Of a stretch of DNA of 64,000 bases, positions 43,441 to 52,195 are shown piece by piece. The DNA is from JBGSUZ01 sp964404895. Its GTDB lineage: Bacteria; Bacillota; Clostridia; Peptostreptococcales; Acidaminobacteraceae. The first letter of the stretch is position 1. Each line of letters opens with the position of its first letter. A program made the position numbers and the translations under genes. The stretch covers positions 248,001 through 312,000 of the forward strand of contig CAYOLV010000001.1 in assembly GCA_964404895.1 (NCBI GenBank), in the 5' to 3' direction. The notes beneath the pieces are model-generated. The model was given only the letters and a program-made list of their open reading frames with translations. It was not told where the DNA came from and searched no databases.

Positions 43441-45210
43441 ATGTATTACAGTAACGGTAATTACGAAGCATTTGCAAAACCAAGAAAACCAGAAGGCGTA
43501 GACAATAAAAAAGCCTATATGATCGGTTCAGGTCTTGCATCCCTTTCAGCAGCAGCGTTTCTTATTAGAGACGGCCAAATGAAGGGTGAAAATATTGTTA
43601 TTTTCGAAACAGCTAACATCGCAGGTGGTGCTTTAGACGGCATTAAAGACGATGGCAGAGGCTTTATCGTTAGAGGCGGCAGAGAAATGGAAAACCATTT
43701 CGAATGTTTATGGGATTTGTTCAGATCGATTCCTTCTTTAGAAACTGAAAATGCATCTGTATTAGATGAATTCTACTGGCTCAACAAAGAAGATCCAAAC
43801 TACTCACTTCAAAGAGCAATCCTTAATAGAGGGGAAGACGCTAAAACAGGTCACACATTCACACTCTCTCAAACAGCTTCAATGGAAATTGTGAAACTTT
43901 ACATGACACCAGAAGCAGCACTAGACAACGTAAAAATTACTGACGTTTTCTCAGACGATTTCTTCGCCTCAAACTTCTGGTTATATTGGCAAACCATGTT
44001 CGCATTCGAGCCATGGCACAGTGCGACAGAAATGAGAAGATACATCTGCAGATTCATTCACCATATCGGCGGTCTTCCAGACTTCTCAGCCCTTAAATTT
44101 ACTAAATTCAACCAATATGAATCTCTTGCGTTGCCACTTGCTAACTACCTTGAAAGCCAAGGCGTTAAAATTCAATACGATACAACCGTTACAAATGTAG
44201 TTTTCGACATTACAGCAGACAAGAAAGTAGCTAAGAAATTAGCGTACAGAGAAAATGGCGTTGAAAAGGAAATGAACTTAACTGAAAACGATCTCATTTT
44301 CATTACAAACGGCAGTAACGTTGAAAGTTCAACACTTGGTGACAACCACACACCTGCAGTGATGAACACTGATCTTGGCCCAAGCTGGGAACTTTGGAAA
44401 CGCATTGCAGCGCAAGATCCTGCATTCGGTCAACCCGATAAATTCTGCGGCAACATTCCAGAAAGCAACTGGGAATCTGCGACAATCATGACTTTAGATA
44501 AAAAAATTCCACCATACATTGAAAAAATCTGTAAAAGAGATCCATTCAACGGTAAAGTTGTAACCGGTGGTATCATCTCTATTAAAGATTCAAGCTGGTT
44601 AATGAGCTTCACTTTGAACCGTCAACCACACTTTAAAAACCAACCAAAAGATCAACTTTGCGTTTGGGTATACAGCCTCTACTGTGACGTACCTGGAGAC
44701 TATATCAAAAAACCAATGAAAGATTGTACAGGTATTGAAATCACTCAAGAATGGCTCTACCACATGGGCGTTCCTGAATCAGAAATTTTGGAAATGGCAA
44801 CGAACTCAGCAAACTGTATTCCTTGCATGATGCCTTATGTAACAGCTTACTTCATGCCTAGAGAAGCTGGTGACAGACCAAACGTCGTACCAGAAGGTTG
44901 CGTCAATGCAGCATTCATCGGTAACTTTGCTGAGACACCAAGAGACACAGTCTTCACGACTGAGTACTCTGTGAGAACAGCTATGGAAGCGGTTTACACT
45001 TTGCTTAACGTAGACAGAGGTGTTCCAGAAGTCTTTGCTTCAGCATATGACGTTCGCGTGATGTTAGACTCAACAGCTAAAATGATGGACGGCAAAAAAT
45101 TAACAGATCTTCAATTGCCTCCAGAACAACAAATGATGGTAATGGGTCTTATGCAAAAAGTGGGCAGAACGGTTGTGCCACAACTTTTGAAAGAATATAA
45201 CTTAATTTAG
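43441..45210 (+). CDS. ohyA: Oleate hydratase
   Basis: A 589-residue FAD-dependent hydratase adding water across the cis-9 double bond of oleic acid to give 10-hydroxystearate, a detoxification of host or plant unsaturated fatty acids. The Rossmann FAD site MIGSGLASLSAAAFLIRDGQ is at 27-46, followed by the FAD-contact E of VIFETAN, the conserved RGGREMENHFECLWDLF near 79 and the GNFAETPRDTVFTTEYSVR segment near 500. Length matches family OhyA1/2. Codon choice is more restricted than in neighbours (AAC, TTC, ATT, AGA, CCA dominate), as in highly expressed genes. AGGAGGTG precedes the ATG and a strong terminator follows. Confidence 0.97.
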   Translation: MYYSNGNYEAFAKPRKPEGVDNKKAYMIGSGLASLSAAAFLIRDGQMKGENIVIFETANIAGGALDGIKDDGRGFIVRGGREMENHFECLWDLFRSIPSLETENASVLDEFYWLNKEDPNYSLQRAILNRGEDAKTGHTFTLSQTASMEIVKLYMTPEAALDNVKITDVFSDDFFASNFWLYWQTMFAFEPWHSATEMRRYICRFIHHIGGLPDFSALKFTKFNQYESLALPLANYLESQGVKIQYDTTVTNVVFDITADKKVAKKLAYRENGVEKEMNLTENDLIFITNGSNVESSTLGDNHTPAVMNTDLGPSWELWKRIAAQDPAFGQPDKFCGNIPESNWESATIMTLDKKIPPYIEKICKRDPFNGKVVTGGIISIKDSSWLMSFTLNRQPHFKNQPKDQLCVWVYSLYCDVPGDYIKKPMKDCTGIEITQEWLYHMGVPESEILEMATNSANCIPCMMPYVTAYFMPREAGDRPNVVPEGCVNAAFIGNFAETPRDTVFTTEYSVRTAMEAVYTLLNVDRGVPEVFASAYDVRVMLDSTAKMMDGKKLTDLQLPPEQQMMVMGLMQKVGRTVVPQLLKEYNLI

Positions 45211-45220
45211 TCAAAAATGA

Positions 45221-45268
45221 AAAGGATTGCCTGAAGTTGATTAATTCAACTGGGCAACCCTTTTTTTT
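45221..45268 (+). terminator. Strong terminator after oleate hydratase
   Basis: AAAGGATTGCC-type arm pairs with GGGCAACCCTTT, with inner AGTTGA / TTCAACT pairs, and ends in eight T residues. Confidence 0.85.
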
Positions 45269-45430
45269 ATGTATAGCACATTTTAACATGAATTGATGAA
45301 AATGAGCTTTCCTTTTATTTACTGATTGTTAATATTTATATATAATTATAAATTTATAATGGGGTATAATGAAAAAAAGATAATATTTAAAAAGTGAAAA
45401 GGGCTATATCAATCTATGAGGGGGAATTCA

Positions 45431-46645
45431 ATGGGCATTCTGAACAGGCATCCCAAAATCAAATCCTACCATGTATTTATCATTTGCTTTTTATTTATCG
45501 GTTGTGGCTTTTTATACCTCAGCAGCACTATCCAAAATAGCAATGATAAAGCCCTTGTCATTAGTGAATTGAACCAGTTTGATAACCTGAGCACAACAGA
45601 GGGACTTGCGGTGAACATGACTACCACGCCAAGTTGGAAGGGTGAAGGGAAGCTTATTGGGGCTCAATATGACGGAATCATTCTCAATCGTTTAGATCAG
45701 GAAATTACTGACTGGCGCATAGAGATTACAACACCTGAGGGCAGCAAGTTTGACGGTGGATGGAATGGCGTTTATAGTCATGCCGATGGGCATTTGGTCA
45801 TTAAAGCAGTAGATTATAACACTCTCATCAAGCCCAATAGTGAAGACGCCAGCTTTGGTTTTATTCTCTATACCCCTGGGCCCATTAAGGTTGAAAAGAT
45901 AAGAGTTGAAGGTTACCGCGTATATGAGTTAAATGATTTTTCTCTATTTTGGATTTTGGTTGGGGCTTCTTTCTTAATGGCATTTTTGTGGATTGCCTAT
46001 TTTATTTCTGACTACAGAGTTCGTCTATTTAGAGTTAAACATGCAGAAGATAAAAAAATGATTATACAATCGTTGAATACTTTTGCAAACTTTATCGATG
46101 CAAAGGACTCTTACACCAAAGGACATTCAACTCGAGTGGCTTGTTACAGTAAAGAAATTGCAAGACGTCTGGGACTGAAACCTGAGGAGCAAGAAAATCT
46201 ATATTATATTGCTTTACTTCATGACGTGGGCAAAGTCGGCGTTCGCAATGAAATTTTAGATAAACCCGGCAAACTCACAGAAGCGGAACTTGAAGCAATT
46301 CAAATGCATACCTTGATTGGTGCCGATATTCTTAAAGATTTTACTGCACTAAAGGGGATTGCTGAAGGGGCAAGATACCATCATGAGTTTTACGATGGCA
46401 ACGGCTATCCTAGTAAACTGAAGGGTCTAGAAATTCCACTTTACGCAAGAATTATTTGTGTTGCAGATGCTTACGATGCTATGTCCAGCGATCGTTATTA
46501 TAGAAATCGCCTCAGCGAAGCGCTGATTCTCTCAGAGTTGAGGACCTGCTCAGGCACACAGTTTGACCCTGAAATTGTCCATCATATGATGAAGATGATT
46601 GAAGAGGGATACATAAAAGATATTTATGAAGAAAACGCCAATTGA
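45431..46645 (+). CDS. Membrane HD-GYP cyclic-di-GMP phosphodiesterase
   Basis: A 404-residue protein. Start 45431 has GAGGGGG 7 bases upstream; the first in-frame ATG at 45416 lies inside that stretch. A membrane helix at about 12-33 and another at about 175-195 enclose an external domain of about 140 residues of unknown ligand. The HD-GYP domain (about 215-395) has KGHSTRVACY, HDVGKVG near 262, DKPGKLTEAE, HTLIGADIL and HHEFYDGNGYP near 318, with NGYP as the GYP signature, and intact metal ligands. It degrades c-di-GMP. The gene's last codons form the left arm of its terminator. Confidence 0.9.
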   Translation: MGILNRHPKIKSYHVFIICFLFIGCGFLYLSSTIQNSNDKALVISELNQFDNLSTTEGLAVNMTTTPSWKGEGKLIGAQYDGIILNRLDQEITDWRIEITTPEGSKFDGGWNGVYSHADGHLVIKAVDYNTLIKPNSEDASFGFILYTPGPIKVEKIRVEGYRVYELNDFSLFWILVGASFLMAFLWIAYFISDYRVRLFRVKHAEDKKMIIQSLNTFANFIDAKDSYTKGHSTRVACYSKEIARRLGLKPEEQENLYYIALLHDVGKVGVRNEILDKPGKLTEAELEAIQMHTLIGADILKDFTALKGIAEGARYHHEFYDGNGYPSKLKGLEIPLYARIICVADAYDAMSSDRYYRNRLSEALILSELRTCSGTQFDPEIVHHMMKMIEEGYIKDIYEENAN

Positions 46646-46661
46646 GAGGCGTTTTCTTTTT
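46631..46661 (+). terminator. Terminator overlapping the HD-GYP stop
   Basis: GAAAACGCC / GGCGTTTTC stem with T run. The left arm encodes the final codons and the TGA lies in the loop. Confidence 0.87.
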
Positions 46662-46675
46662 GTTTTGATTTCTAG

Positions 46676-46735
46676 TTGACAATGATTACAAATTACATTA
46701 TAGTTGTATGTACAAGCAACAAGTATTACATGTAA
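46676..46735 (+). promoter_or_regulatory. Promoter and twin palindromes of the marR operon
   Basis: TTGACA (46676-46681), 17 bases and TATAGT (46699-46704) form a near-consensus promoter. Directly downstream are TTGTA-TG-TACAA (46704-46715) and TTACATGTAA (46726-46735, perfect palindrome). Two palindromes over the start region fit autorepression by the MarR protein. Confidence 0.7.
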
Positions 46736-46750
46736 ACGAGGAGGTGCTCC

Positions 46751-47203
46751 ATGGATCAGGAAAAAAGCTGTGATTTGGATTGTCGTTTAGACGATTGCCT
46801 ATTTTTTTCAGTGACAAAGTTAGCTCGGGTATTTGGCAAAATGGCAGAGGAATCTTTTGGTAAAACAGGGCTTTCACCTAGTCATGCATTGATTCTTTAC
46901 TTGGTCAATCGAAACGGGCCACTCCATCAGAAAGAGATTGGGGAAAAGCTTCACCTTACCCCGTCCACCATCACTCGGTTTATTGAAAAACTGGAAACTA
47001 AGGGATTGGTGACGAAGACCATCGAAGGGAAAAATGCTTTCATTGCTACCACAGATAAGGGCTTGGCTTTACAGCCAGAAGTTATACAGGCATGGCGTCT
47101 TCTTCATGAAAAATATGACAACATTTTGTCGGAGGAAGAGGCGATCCAGTTTATAGGTCTTAGCGAGAAGTTGTTAAGTGCCTTAGACCATCAAGAAGAT
47201 TAA
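46751..47203 (+). CDS. MarR-family transcriptional regulator
   Basis: A 150-residue winged-helix regulator. GPLHQKEIGEKLHLTPSTIT near 56 is the recognition helix region and FIEKLETKGLVTKTIEGKN the wing. Its N-terminus has an unusual CX3CX4C-like run (SCDLDCRLDDCLFF) that could be redox-sensitive or bind metal. It heads a three-gene unit with DUF1304 and a nitroreductase, the usual setting for regulators that respond to quinones or nitro compounds. AGGAGGTG precedes the ATG. Confidence 0.9.
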   Translation: MDQEKSCDLDCRLDDCLFFSVTKLARVFGKMAEESFGKTGLSPSHALILYLVNRNGPLHQKEIGEKLHLTPSTITRFIEKLETKGLVTKTIEGKNAFIATTDKGLALQPEVIQAWRLLHEKYDNILSEEEAIQFIGLSEKLLSALDHQED

Positions 47204-47254
47204 TGAAGAATTGATAATTAAAAGTTTAAGTAATAATTGAAAAGGAGGCGTTTT

Positions 47255-47617
47255 ATGAGTTTAGGCGCACAAGTATTAGTGGGAGTCATCGCCTTAGAGC
47301 ATTTATTTATAGCATGGCTAGAAATGTTTGCATGGACCAGTAAAGGGGCAAAATTCTTCCCACAGCTAGGTCAAGATTTTTTAGAGAAAACTAAGGGAAT
47401 GGCGGCCAATCAAGGTTTGTACAATGGCTTTTTAGCAGCAGGCCTCATTTGGGCCATTTTTATTACAGAAGCAGCTTGGAGCTTATATGTGGCTCAATTC
47501 TTTTTAGGCTGTGTGATCGTGGCAGGCGTATTTGGCGCTATGACATCATCAAAAGGGATTTTATTTAAACAAGGTTTGCCAGCTTTGATTGTATTGTTGG
47601 CTATTCAATTTATTTAA
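47255..47617 (+). CDS. DUF1304 small membrane protein
   Basis: A 120-residue protein with four membrane helices. Start 47255 is preferred because AAGGAGG lies 7 bases upstream, within the longer frame. EHLFIAWLEMFAWTSK near 13 and the NQGLYNGFLAAGL pattern near 50 define DUF1304. Function unknown. Its frame ends 19 bases before the nitroreductase start. Confidence 0.85.
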   Translation: MSLGAQVLVGVIALEHLFIAWLEMFAWTSKGAKFFPQLGQDFLEKTKGMAANQGLYNGFLAAGLIWAIFITEAAWSLYVAQFFLGCVIVAGVFGAMTSSKGILFKQGLPALIVLLAIQFI

Positions 47618-47636
47618 TAGAGAGAGGAAAATTATT

Positions 47637-48377
47637 ATGAATGAAACGATTAGAGGCATACAAAATCACAGATCCATTAGAAGTTTTTTAGACAAAGACA
47701 TTGACGAAGCAATCCTTGAAGAGATTTTAAAGGCTTCACAGGCCATGCCGAATTCCATTAACGGCCAACAGACTTCTGTGGTCGTGGTCAAAGATAAGGC
47801 AGTCAAAGGGAAGATTGCGGAACTCACAGGCGGTCAAAAATGGATAGACGACGCCCCGGTATTTTTAGTATTCCTCATGGACTTCTATAAGACAGACCTT
47901 GGGGCGAAGAAAAACGGTATCACTCAAGTAATCCATGAAAGTATTGAAGGCAGTCTTGTGGGTACATTCGATGCAGGGCTTAACATGGGCGCTGCGATTA
48001 TATCGGCTGAGTCCCTTGGCCTCGGCATTGTCCCAATTGGTGGGGTTAGAAAAGACCCTGAAACTATGATCGAACTTTTAGGTCTGCCAAAATACACTTA
48101 CCCTGTGGCGGGTTTAGCAATAGGCTACCCTAAAGAACCTTCTCATAAAAAACCAAGACTTCCCCTCAATACTTTTAGACATAATGAAACCTATCAAGCA
48201 GAGGGATTAGAAGCAGCTATAGACACTTATGACGCTGAAATGGCAGATTACTTAAAATCCATTGGACGTGAACAAGAGGGCAATTGGAGTCAGTATACAT
48301 CAAATATTTATCAATATGTCTACTATCCAAAAGTGTACCCTACGATGAAAGATCAAGATTTTAAAAACGATAAATAG
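47637..48377 (+). CDS. NADPH-dependent nitroreductase / FMN oxidoreductase (NfsA/NfrA-like)
   Basis: A 246-residue flavoenzyme. Start 47637 has GAGAGGAAA upstream; the longer frame runs into DUF1304. HRSIRSFLDKDID near 10-22 is the FMN phosphate contact of NfsA-type reductases, and GLGIVPIGGVRKDPETMIELLGLP near 122 the dimer/FMN segment; the C-terminal RLPLNTFRHNETY is also family-typical. It reduces nitroaromatics, quinones or flavin using NADPH. The marR gene two positions upstream probably controls it. A terminator follows. Confidence 0.9.
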   Translation: MNETIRGIQNHRSIRSFLDKDIDEAILEEILKASQAMPNSINGQQTSVVVVKDKAVKGKIAELTGGQKWIDDAPVFLVFLMDFYKTDLGAKKNGITQVIHESIEGSLVGTFDAGLNMGAAIISAESLGLGIVPIGGVRKDPETMIELLGLPKYTYPVAGLAIGYPKEPSHKKPRLPLNTFRHNETYQAEGLEAAIDTYDAEMADYLKSIGREQEGNWSQYTSNIYQYVYYPKVYPTMKDQDFKNDK

Positions 48378-48381
48378 AGAG

Positions 48382-48416
48382 AAACCCTGAAGCGGCAACA
48401 AGGCTTCGGGGTTTTT
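48382..48416 (+). terminator. Terminator after nitroreductase
   Basis: AAACCCTGAAGC pairs with GCTTCGGGGTTT and ends in TTTTT. Confidence 0.85.
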
Positions 48417-48529
48417 AGCAAAATGAGCAAGGATATTCATGAGGACTCTTATAAAAACAACCACTACGCTTACGAGGAGTCTGAATGGGTAGAAGTCATT
48501 TATAAATACAAATGCAGGAGGTCAATAAT

Positions 48530-49435
48530 ATGGAACTAGGCATTATAGGACTCGGAAAAATGGGATATCCACTAGCTTTAAATAGTAAGGAAAGAGGCAT
48601 TGAAGTTGCTGTATTCAGTGAAAATATTGAAAAATTAAATCTTGCGCAGCAAGATGGGATAAAGGGTTTTCATCAGTTAGAGGCTTTTGTAAAGGGTCTT
48701 AAAAAGCCGAGAGTGATATGGCTCATGATTCCTGCAGGAGACCCAGTAGATAATATGATTACTCAACTCATCCCTTACCTCAGCCCAGAAGATGTGATTA
48801 TAGACGGCGGGAATTCTCGGTATAGGGACAGCATAGCCCGGTACAAAACTTTAAAGGAAAAGGGCATTCACTTTTTAGATGTAGGGACCAGCGGCGGCGT
48901 GTCAGGCGCAAGAAATGGAGCTTGCCTCATGATTGGCGGGGATGTTGAAGTTTATAACAGATTGGAACCTATTTTCCAAGCCATTAGCAACGGCAATGGC
49001 TGTGCGAGAATGGGCGAGTCAGGTGCGGGTCACTATGTGAAAATGATTCACAACGGCATTGAGTACGGCATGATGCAAGCTATTGGAGAAGGTTTAGGCA
49101 TTTTAAAGGAAAGTGAATATGATTTTCAATTAGACCAAGTGACTCAGGTGTGGCAGTCGGGGTCTATCATTACGGGACTGCTCATGGACGTAACGGCAGA
49201 TGCGCTTAAAAAAGATGCTGAGTTGTCTGCTATTGAAGGCATTGTAAACGTTTCGGGAGAAGCGGAGTGGACAGTCGAGGAAGCAGTGCGCTTAAAAGTT
49301 GCAGCCCCTGTCATCAGTGCCTCCCTCTTTGCAAGGTTTAAATCTTTAGATAGAGAAAAATTCTCTGAAAAATCTCTGGCAGCCATGCGAAATGAGTTTG
49401 GCGGGCACAAGGTCGTCAAACGTGGAGGGGTCTAA
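48530..49435 (+). CDS. gnd: 6-phosphogluconate dehydrogenase, decarboxylating (short YqeC/GndA type)
   Basis: A 301-residue enzyme converting 6-phosphogluconate to ribulose 5-phosphate and CO2. Start 48530 has GGAGGTC upstream. The nucleotide-binding GLGKMGYPLALN is at 6-17, the substrate segment DVGTSGGVSGARNGACLMIGG near 120 and KMIHNGIEYGMMQ near 177 with the catalytic Lys. The short form (about 300) lacks the long C-terminal part of E. coli Gnd. The residue after the second beta strand (FSEN) does not allow a confident NAD/NADP call. One base separates it from zwf. Confidence 0.93.
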   Translation: MELGIIGLGKMGYPLALNSKERGIEVAVFSENIEKLNLAQQDGIKGFHQLEAFVKGLKKPRVIWLMIPAGDPVDNMITQLIPYLSPEDVIIDGGNSRYRDSIARYKTLKEKGIHFLDVGTSGGVSGARNGACLMIGGDVEVYNRLEPIFQAISNGNGCARMGESGAGHYVKMIHNGIEYGMMQAIGEGLGILKESEYDFQLDQVTQVWQSGSIITGLLMDVTADALKKDAELSAIEGIVNVSGEAEWTVEEAVRLKVAAPVISASLFARFKSLDREKFSEKSLAAMRNEFGGHKVVKRGGV

Positions 49436-49436
49436 T

Positions 49437-50765
49437 ATGAAAAAGGAACCCAGTATTTTAGTAATCTTCGGTGGCACGGGGGACTTAATCGCAAAAAAGG
49501 TACTGCCCGCCCTGAACCAATGGTATGAGGAACAATTGCCCTATGAACAAGTGCTTTGTTTGGGTCGGAGAAGTTTCACCACTGAGGATTACCTAAATTT
49601 TATTCAAGAAAAAGGGCAGTTTCAGTGGGTAGACAGCCTTAAAGAGCGGGTTCAGTACTTGAGTCTAGAGTTCAACCATGCCGAGGACTATCCGGGGCTA
49701 AAGAAGCTTTTGGGAAAGAGTACTAAGAAAAAACTCACCTTTTATTTGGCGGTTAAACCGGAAGCTTTTGTCACCATTACCGAGCATCTAAATCGGGTAG
49801 GGCTGTTGGAAAAGGCCAATGCCCAGCACAAAATTATATTTGAAAAGCCTTTTGGAGCAAGTTTGAAGTCCTCTCAGAGTATTCAAAAGGCCATTTTAAA
49901 CTTAGTCGATGAAGAGCAAATTTATAGAATTGATCACTATTTGGGGAAAGATATGATCCGCAACATTTTAGCCCTTCGCTTTGGGAACCGTCTTTTTCAG
50001 GAGAGTTGGAACGGCCATGTGATTTCTTCTGTGAAAATTGTCAGTTCTGAAACGGCAGGGGTTGAAGAGCGCCTTGACTATTATGACCATGCTGGAGCTA
50101 TTAACGATATGATTCAAAGTCACTTATTGCAATTGGTAGCTTTGATTGCCATGGACGAACCTAAAGATTTTAGTGCAGAGTCCATTCGGGCAGAAAAATT
50201 TGAAATCATGAAGCACATTCGCCTGTCAGAGACTGAACCAGTCCTAAGGGGTCAGTACAAAGGCTATAGAGAAATTGACAAAAGTCTTTCTTCCTCTGAG
50301 ACAGAAACCTACGTGAAGACGACTTTAGCGGTTCACAGACCGAACTGGAAAGACACGCCTTTCATCGTGGAAACTGGGAAGAAAATGAAAGAAAAGCGTA
50401 TGGAAATCATCATCGCCTACAGACCTAAGACCTTGCATATAAGCGATTCAGAAGCTTTAGAGGTAGCGCCAAATGTGCTGACTATACAAGTTTACCCGAC
50501 GGAGGGAGTCCACCTCAGATTCAATTCTAAGGCACCGGGCTACGACTTCCAAATGGACCCTGTAGACGCAGACTATTGCCACGACTGTAGAAGTATTGGC
50601 AACAAGCCAGAAGCCTATGTGAAGCTTTTAATGGATGCAGAGGCAGGGGATAAGACCCTCTTTGGAAGTTGGAAGGAACTTGAAGTCCAGTGGAAAATTG
50701 CAGACCAAATAAAGGAAGCGGCGGCGCAGAGCATTTTAAATTTTTATGACGTAATAGACCTTTAA
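49437..50765 (+). CDS. zwf: Glucose-6-phosphate 1-dehydrogenase
   Basis: A 442-residue enzyme, first step of the oxidative pentose phosphate path. Start 49437 (TCTAATATG, right after the gnd stop) is preferred to the longer frame beginning inside gnd. FGGTGDLIAKKVLPAL at 10-25 is the NADP site and RIDHYLGKDMIRNILALRF near 163 the active-site signature. It is slightly shorter than the usual 480-500. Directly adjoining gnd makes a two-enzyme oxidative pentose phosphate operon; no pgl gene is seen between them. Confidence 0.95.
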   Translation: MKKEPSILVIFGGTGDLIAKKVLPALNQWYEEQLPYEQVLCLGRRSFTTEDYLNFIQEKGQFQWVDSLKERVQYLSLEFNHAEDYPGLKKLLGKSTKKKLTFYLAVKPEAFVTITEHLNRVGLLEKANAQHKIIFEKPFGASLKSSQSIQKAILNLVDEEQIYRIDHYLGKDMIRNILALRFGNRLFQESWNGHVISSVKIVSSETAGVEERLDYYDHAGAINDMIQSHLLQLVALIAMDEPKDFSAESIRAEKFEIMKHIRLSETEPVLRGQYKGYREIDKSLSSSETETYVKTTLAVHRPNWKDTPFIVETGKKMKEKRMEIIIAYRPKTLHISDSEALEVAPNVLTIQVYPTEGVHLRFNSKAPGYDFQMDPVDADYCHDCRSIGNKPEAYVKLLMDAEAGDKTLFGSWKELEVQWKIADQIKEAAAQSILNFYDVIDL

Positions 50766-50787
50766 GATTCTATAAGGAGGATGAATG

Positions 50788-51420
50788 ATGAATTGGCTAC
50801 CACTATCCGTGCCCATTACAAGTCAAATGACTGTTTATAAAAATATTGAATCCAAGCGACCTCAAGTCGAAAACACCCGAAATTTTGAGGCGCACGGCAT
50901 TTATGAAAGTACCCTTCATTTGCCCATGCACACGGGAACCCATATAGACTACCCACTGCACGCCATTGAAGGGGGGAAAGTCTCGTCGGACTACAGCCTT
51001 TTCCCAGCCTTTTTTAAAGCTTATGTCTTAGATCTTTCTGAGAATACAACTGGTAAAAAACTGGAATTCATAGGGGTTGAACACCTTAAAAACTTAGATT
51101 TATCCGATGTAGATGCCATCTTCTTCAAGACATTAAGGGAACCCATGACTCAATTTGACTTTGAATTTCCTTGGCTGAACCAAGAGGGAGCTGCCTATTT
51201 GTCTACCTTGCCGCTAAAATTTGTAGGCATTGACCAACTGGGCATAGAGCGAAACCAACCCGACCATATGACCCATATTTCCCTTTTGTCTCAGGATATT
51301 CTCATTATAGAAGGGCTGAATTTAACAGCCCTTAATAGTGGTGTTTACGATTTCACAGCCTTTACTCTGGGCGTTGAGAAGGTAGAAGCGGAGCCGCTGA
51401 TGGTTTATGCACTGATTTAA
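50788..51420 (+). CDS. Cyclase family protein (kynurenine formamidase-like)
   Basis: A 210-residue metal-dependent hydrolase. MHTGTHIDYPLHAIEGGK near 47 is the HxGTHxDxPxH metal-binding signature of the family. Start 50788 is chosen for spacing to AAGGAGG; ATG 50785 is possible. It follows zwf by about 20 bases in what is probably the same operon, but its substrate (formylkynurenine, cyclic or lactone compounds) is unknown. Confidence 0.85.
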   Translation: MNWLPLSVPITSQMTVYKNIESKRPQVENTRNFEAHGIYESTLHLPMHTGTHIDYPLHAIEGGKVSSDYSLFPAFFKAYVLDLSENTTGKKLEFIGVEHLKNLDLSDVDAIFFKTLREPMTQFDFEFPWLNQEGAAYLSTLPLKFVGIDQLGIERNQPDHMTHISLLSQDILIIEGLNLTALNSGVYDFTAFTLGVEKVEAEPLMVYALI

Positions 51421-51482
51421 GAAGCTAAAGATCCATGATTCGAGGGGTGACCTATCTCATTTTTACTGTAATCAATAAGTCC

Positions 51483-51511
51483 CCTCGATCCCAAAACTGG
51501 GTCGAGGGGGA
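51483..51511. terminator. Hairpin between convergent cyclase and GyrI genes
   Basis: CCCCTCGA / TCGAGGGG with inner CCCA / TGGG pairs. There is no good T run on either strand, so it is a weaker candidate terminator. Confidence 0.5.
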
Positions 51512-51516
51512 AAACT

Positions 51517-52023
51517 TTACAAAATCGGCACACAGATTTCACAGAGGTGCTGATTTATTTTTTTTGCAGCGTAACGTTCTACAATGGGTCTGTTAGGGTC
51601 AAGTTCAAGAGATTCCCCAGCCAGACAAGGGAAAATCTTCTGCCAAGCGGCTTGAACCCCTTCTGGAGTGTGAGGAATGAGGAAAACGGCATATTTGCCA
51701 TGGGGCGTTGTGCCCATATGGATTGTTGGGTCTTGGGTTGTGGTTGTTTCTGGGTAGATACCAGTTTCAATAGCTTCGGATACTAATGCCTGAGAAACTG
51801 GATCAATCACCAAACAAGTGTCATAGCGGCAGTCTTCAGGCAGGGTTACTTGAGGATTGTCCTGAGCAATGCCTAATATGACAGTATCCTCGTCGAGCAA
51901 GTGGTTTTCATCGGCCCAAGCCTTAAGACTTTCCATGGTTTGTATGTTCTCAGCCCCATAAGGGCCAACACGTCTCATATAAACCATTTTTATTTCGGGT
52001 ATCTTTTCTATTGTTAAATTCAT
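51517..52023 (-). CDS. GyrI-like effector-binding protein (SbmC/GyrI)
   Basis: A 168-residue stand-alone GyrI-like domain. EIKMVYMRRVGPYG near 10, ILGIAQDNPQVT near 50 and the final RPIVERYAAKKINQHLCEICVPI are typical of GyrI/SbmC. The last residues match the pattern of gyrase inhibitors or drug-binding effectors. GAAAGGATG precedes the ATG. It is preceded by the same GACCGGTCAAAC element as the AraC-GyrI gene at 34172, in the same orientation and at a similar distance. Confidence 0.85.
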   Translation of the reverse strand: MNLTIEKIPEIKMVYMRRVGPYGAENIQTMESLKAWADENHLLDEDTVILGIAQDNPQVTLPEDCRYDTCLVIDPVSQALVSEAIETGIYPETTTTQDPTIHMGTTPHGKYAVFLIPHTPEGVQAAWQKIFPCLAGESLELDPNRPIVERYAAKKINQHLCEICVPIL

Positions 52024-52046
52024 GTTTTTTCATCCTTTCAAAAGTG

Positions 52047-52058
52047 GTTTGACCGGTC
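52047..52058 (-). promoter_or_regulatory. GACCGGTCAAAC element before the GyrI-like gene
   Basis: The palindrome GACCGGTC (52051-52058) with trailing AAAC on the minus strand, about 35 bases before the start. It is identical over 12 bases to 34142-34153. Confidence 0.55.
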
Positions 52059-52195
52059 TATAAGTAACTTACTATGATATAAAATGAAAAACAAACACAT
52101 TTTTAAAATCCACATTAAGGGAATATACAGACTTCTTCGTTAAGATAGAGTTTAAACGCCCCCCACATGAATAAAAAACGAGAGGACTGAGGATA

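Noticed and set aside
48423..48539. A 38-codon frame (MSKDIHEDSYK...) between the nitroreductase terminator and gnd
   Set aside because: No ribosome binding site, overlaps the gnd start and looks like chance coding in a short gap.
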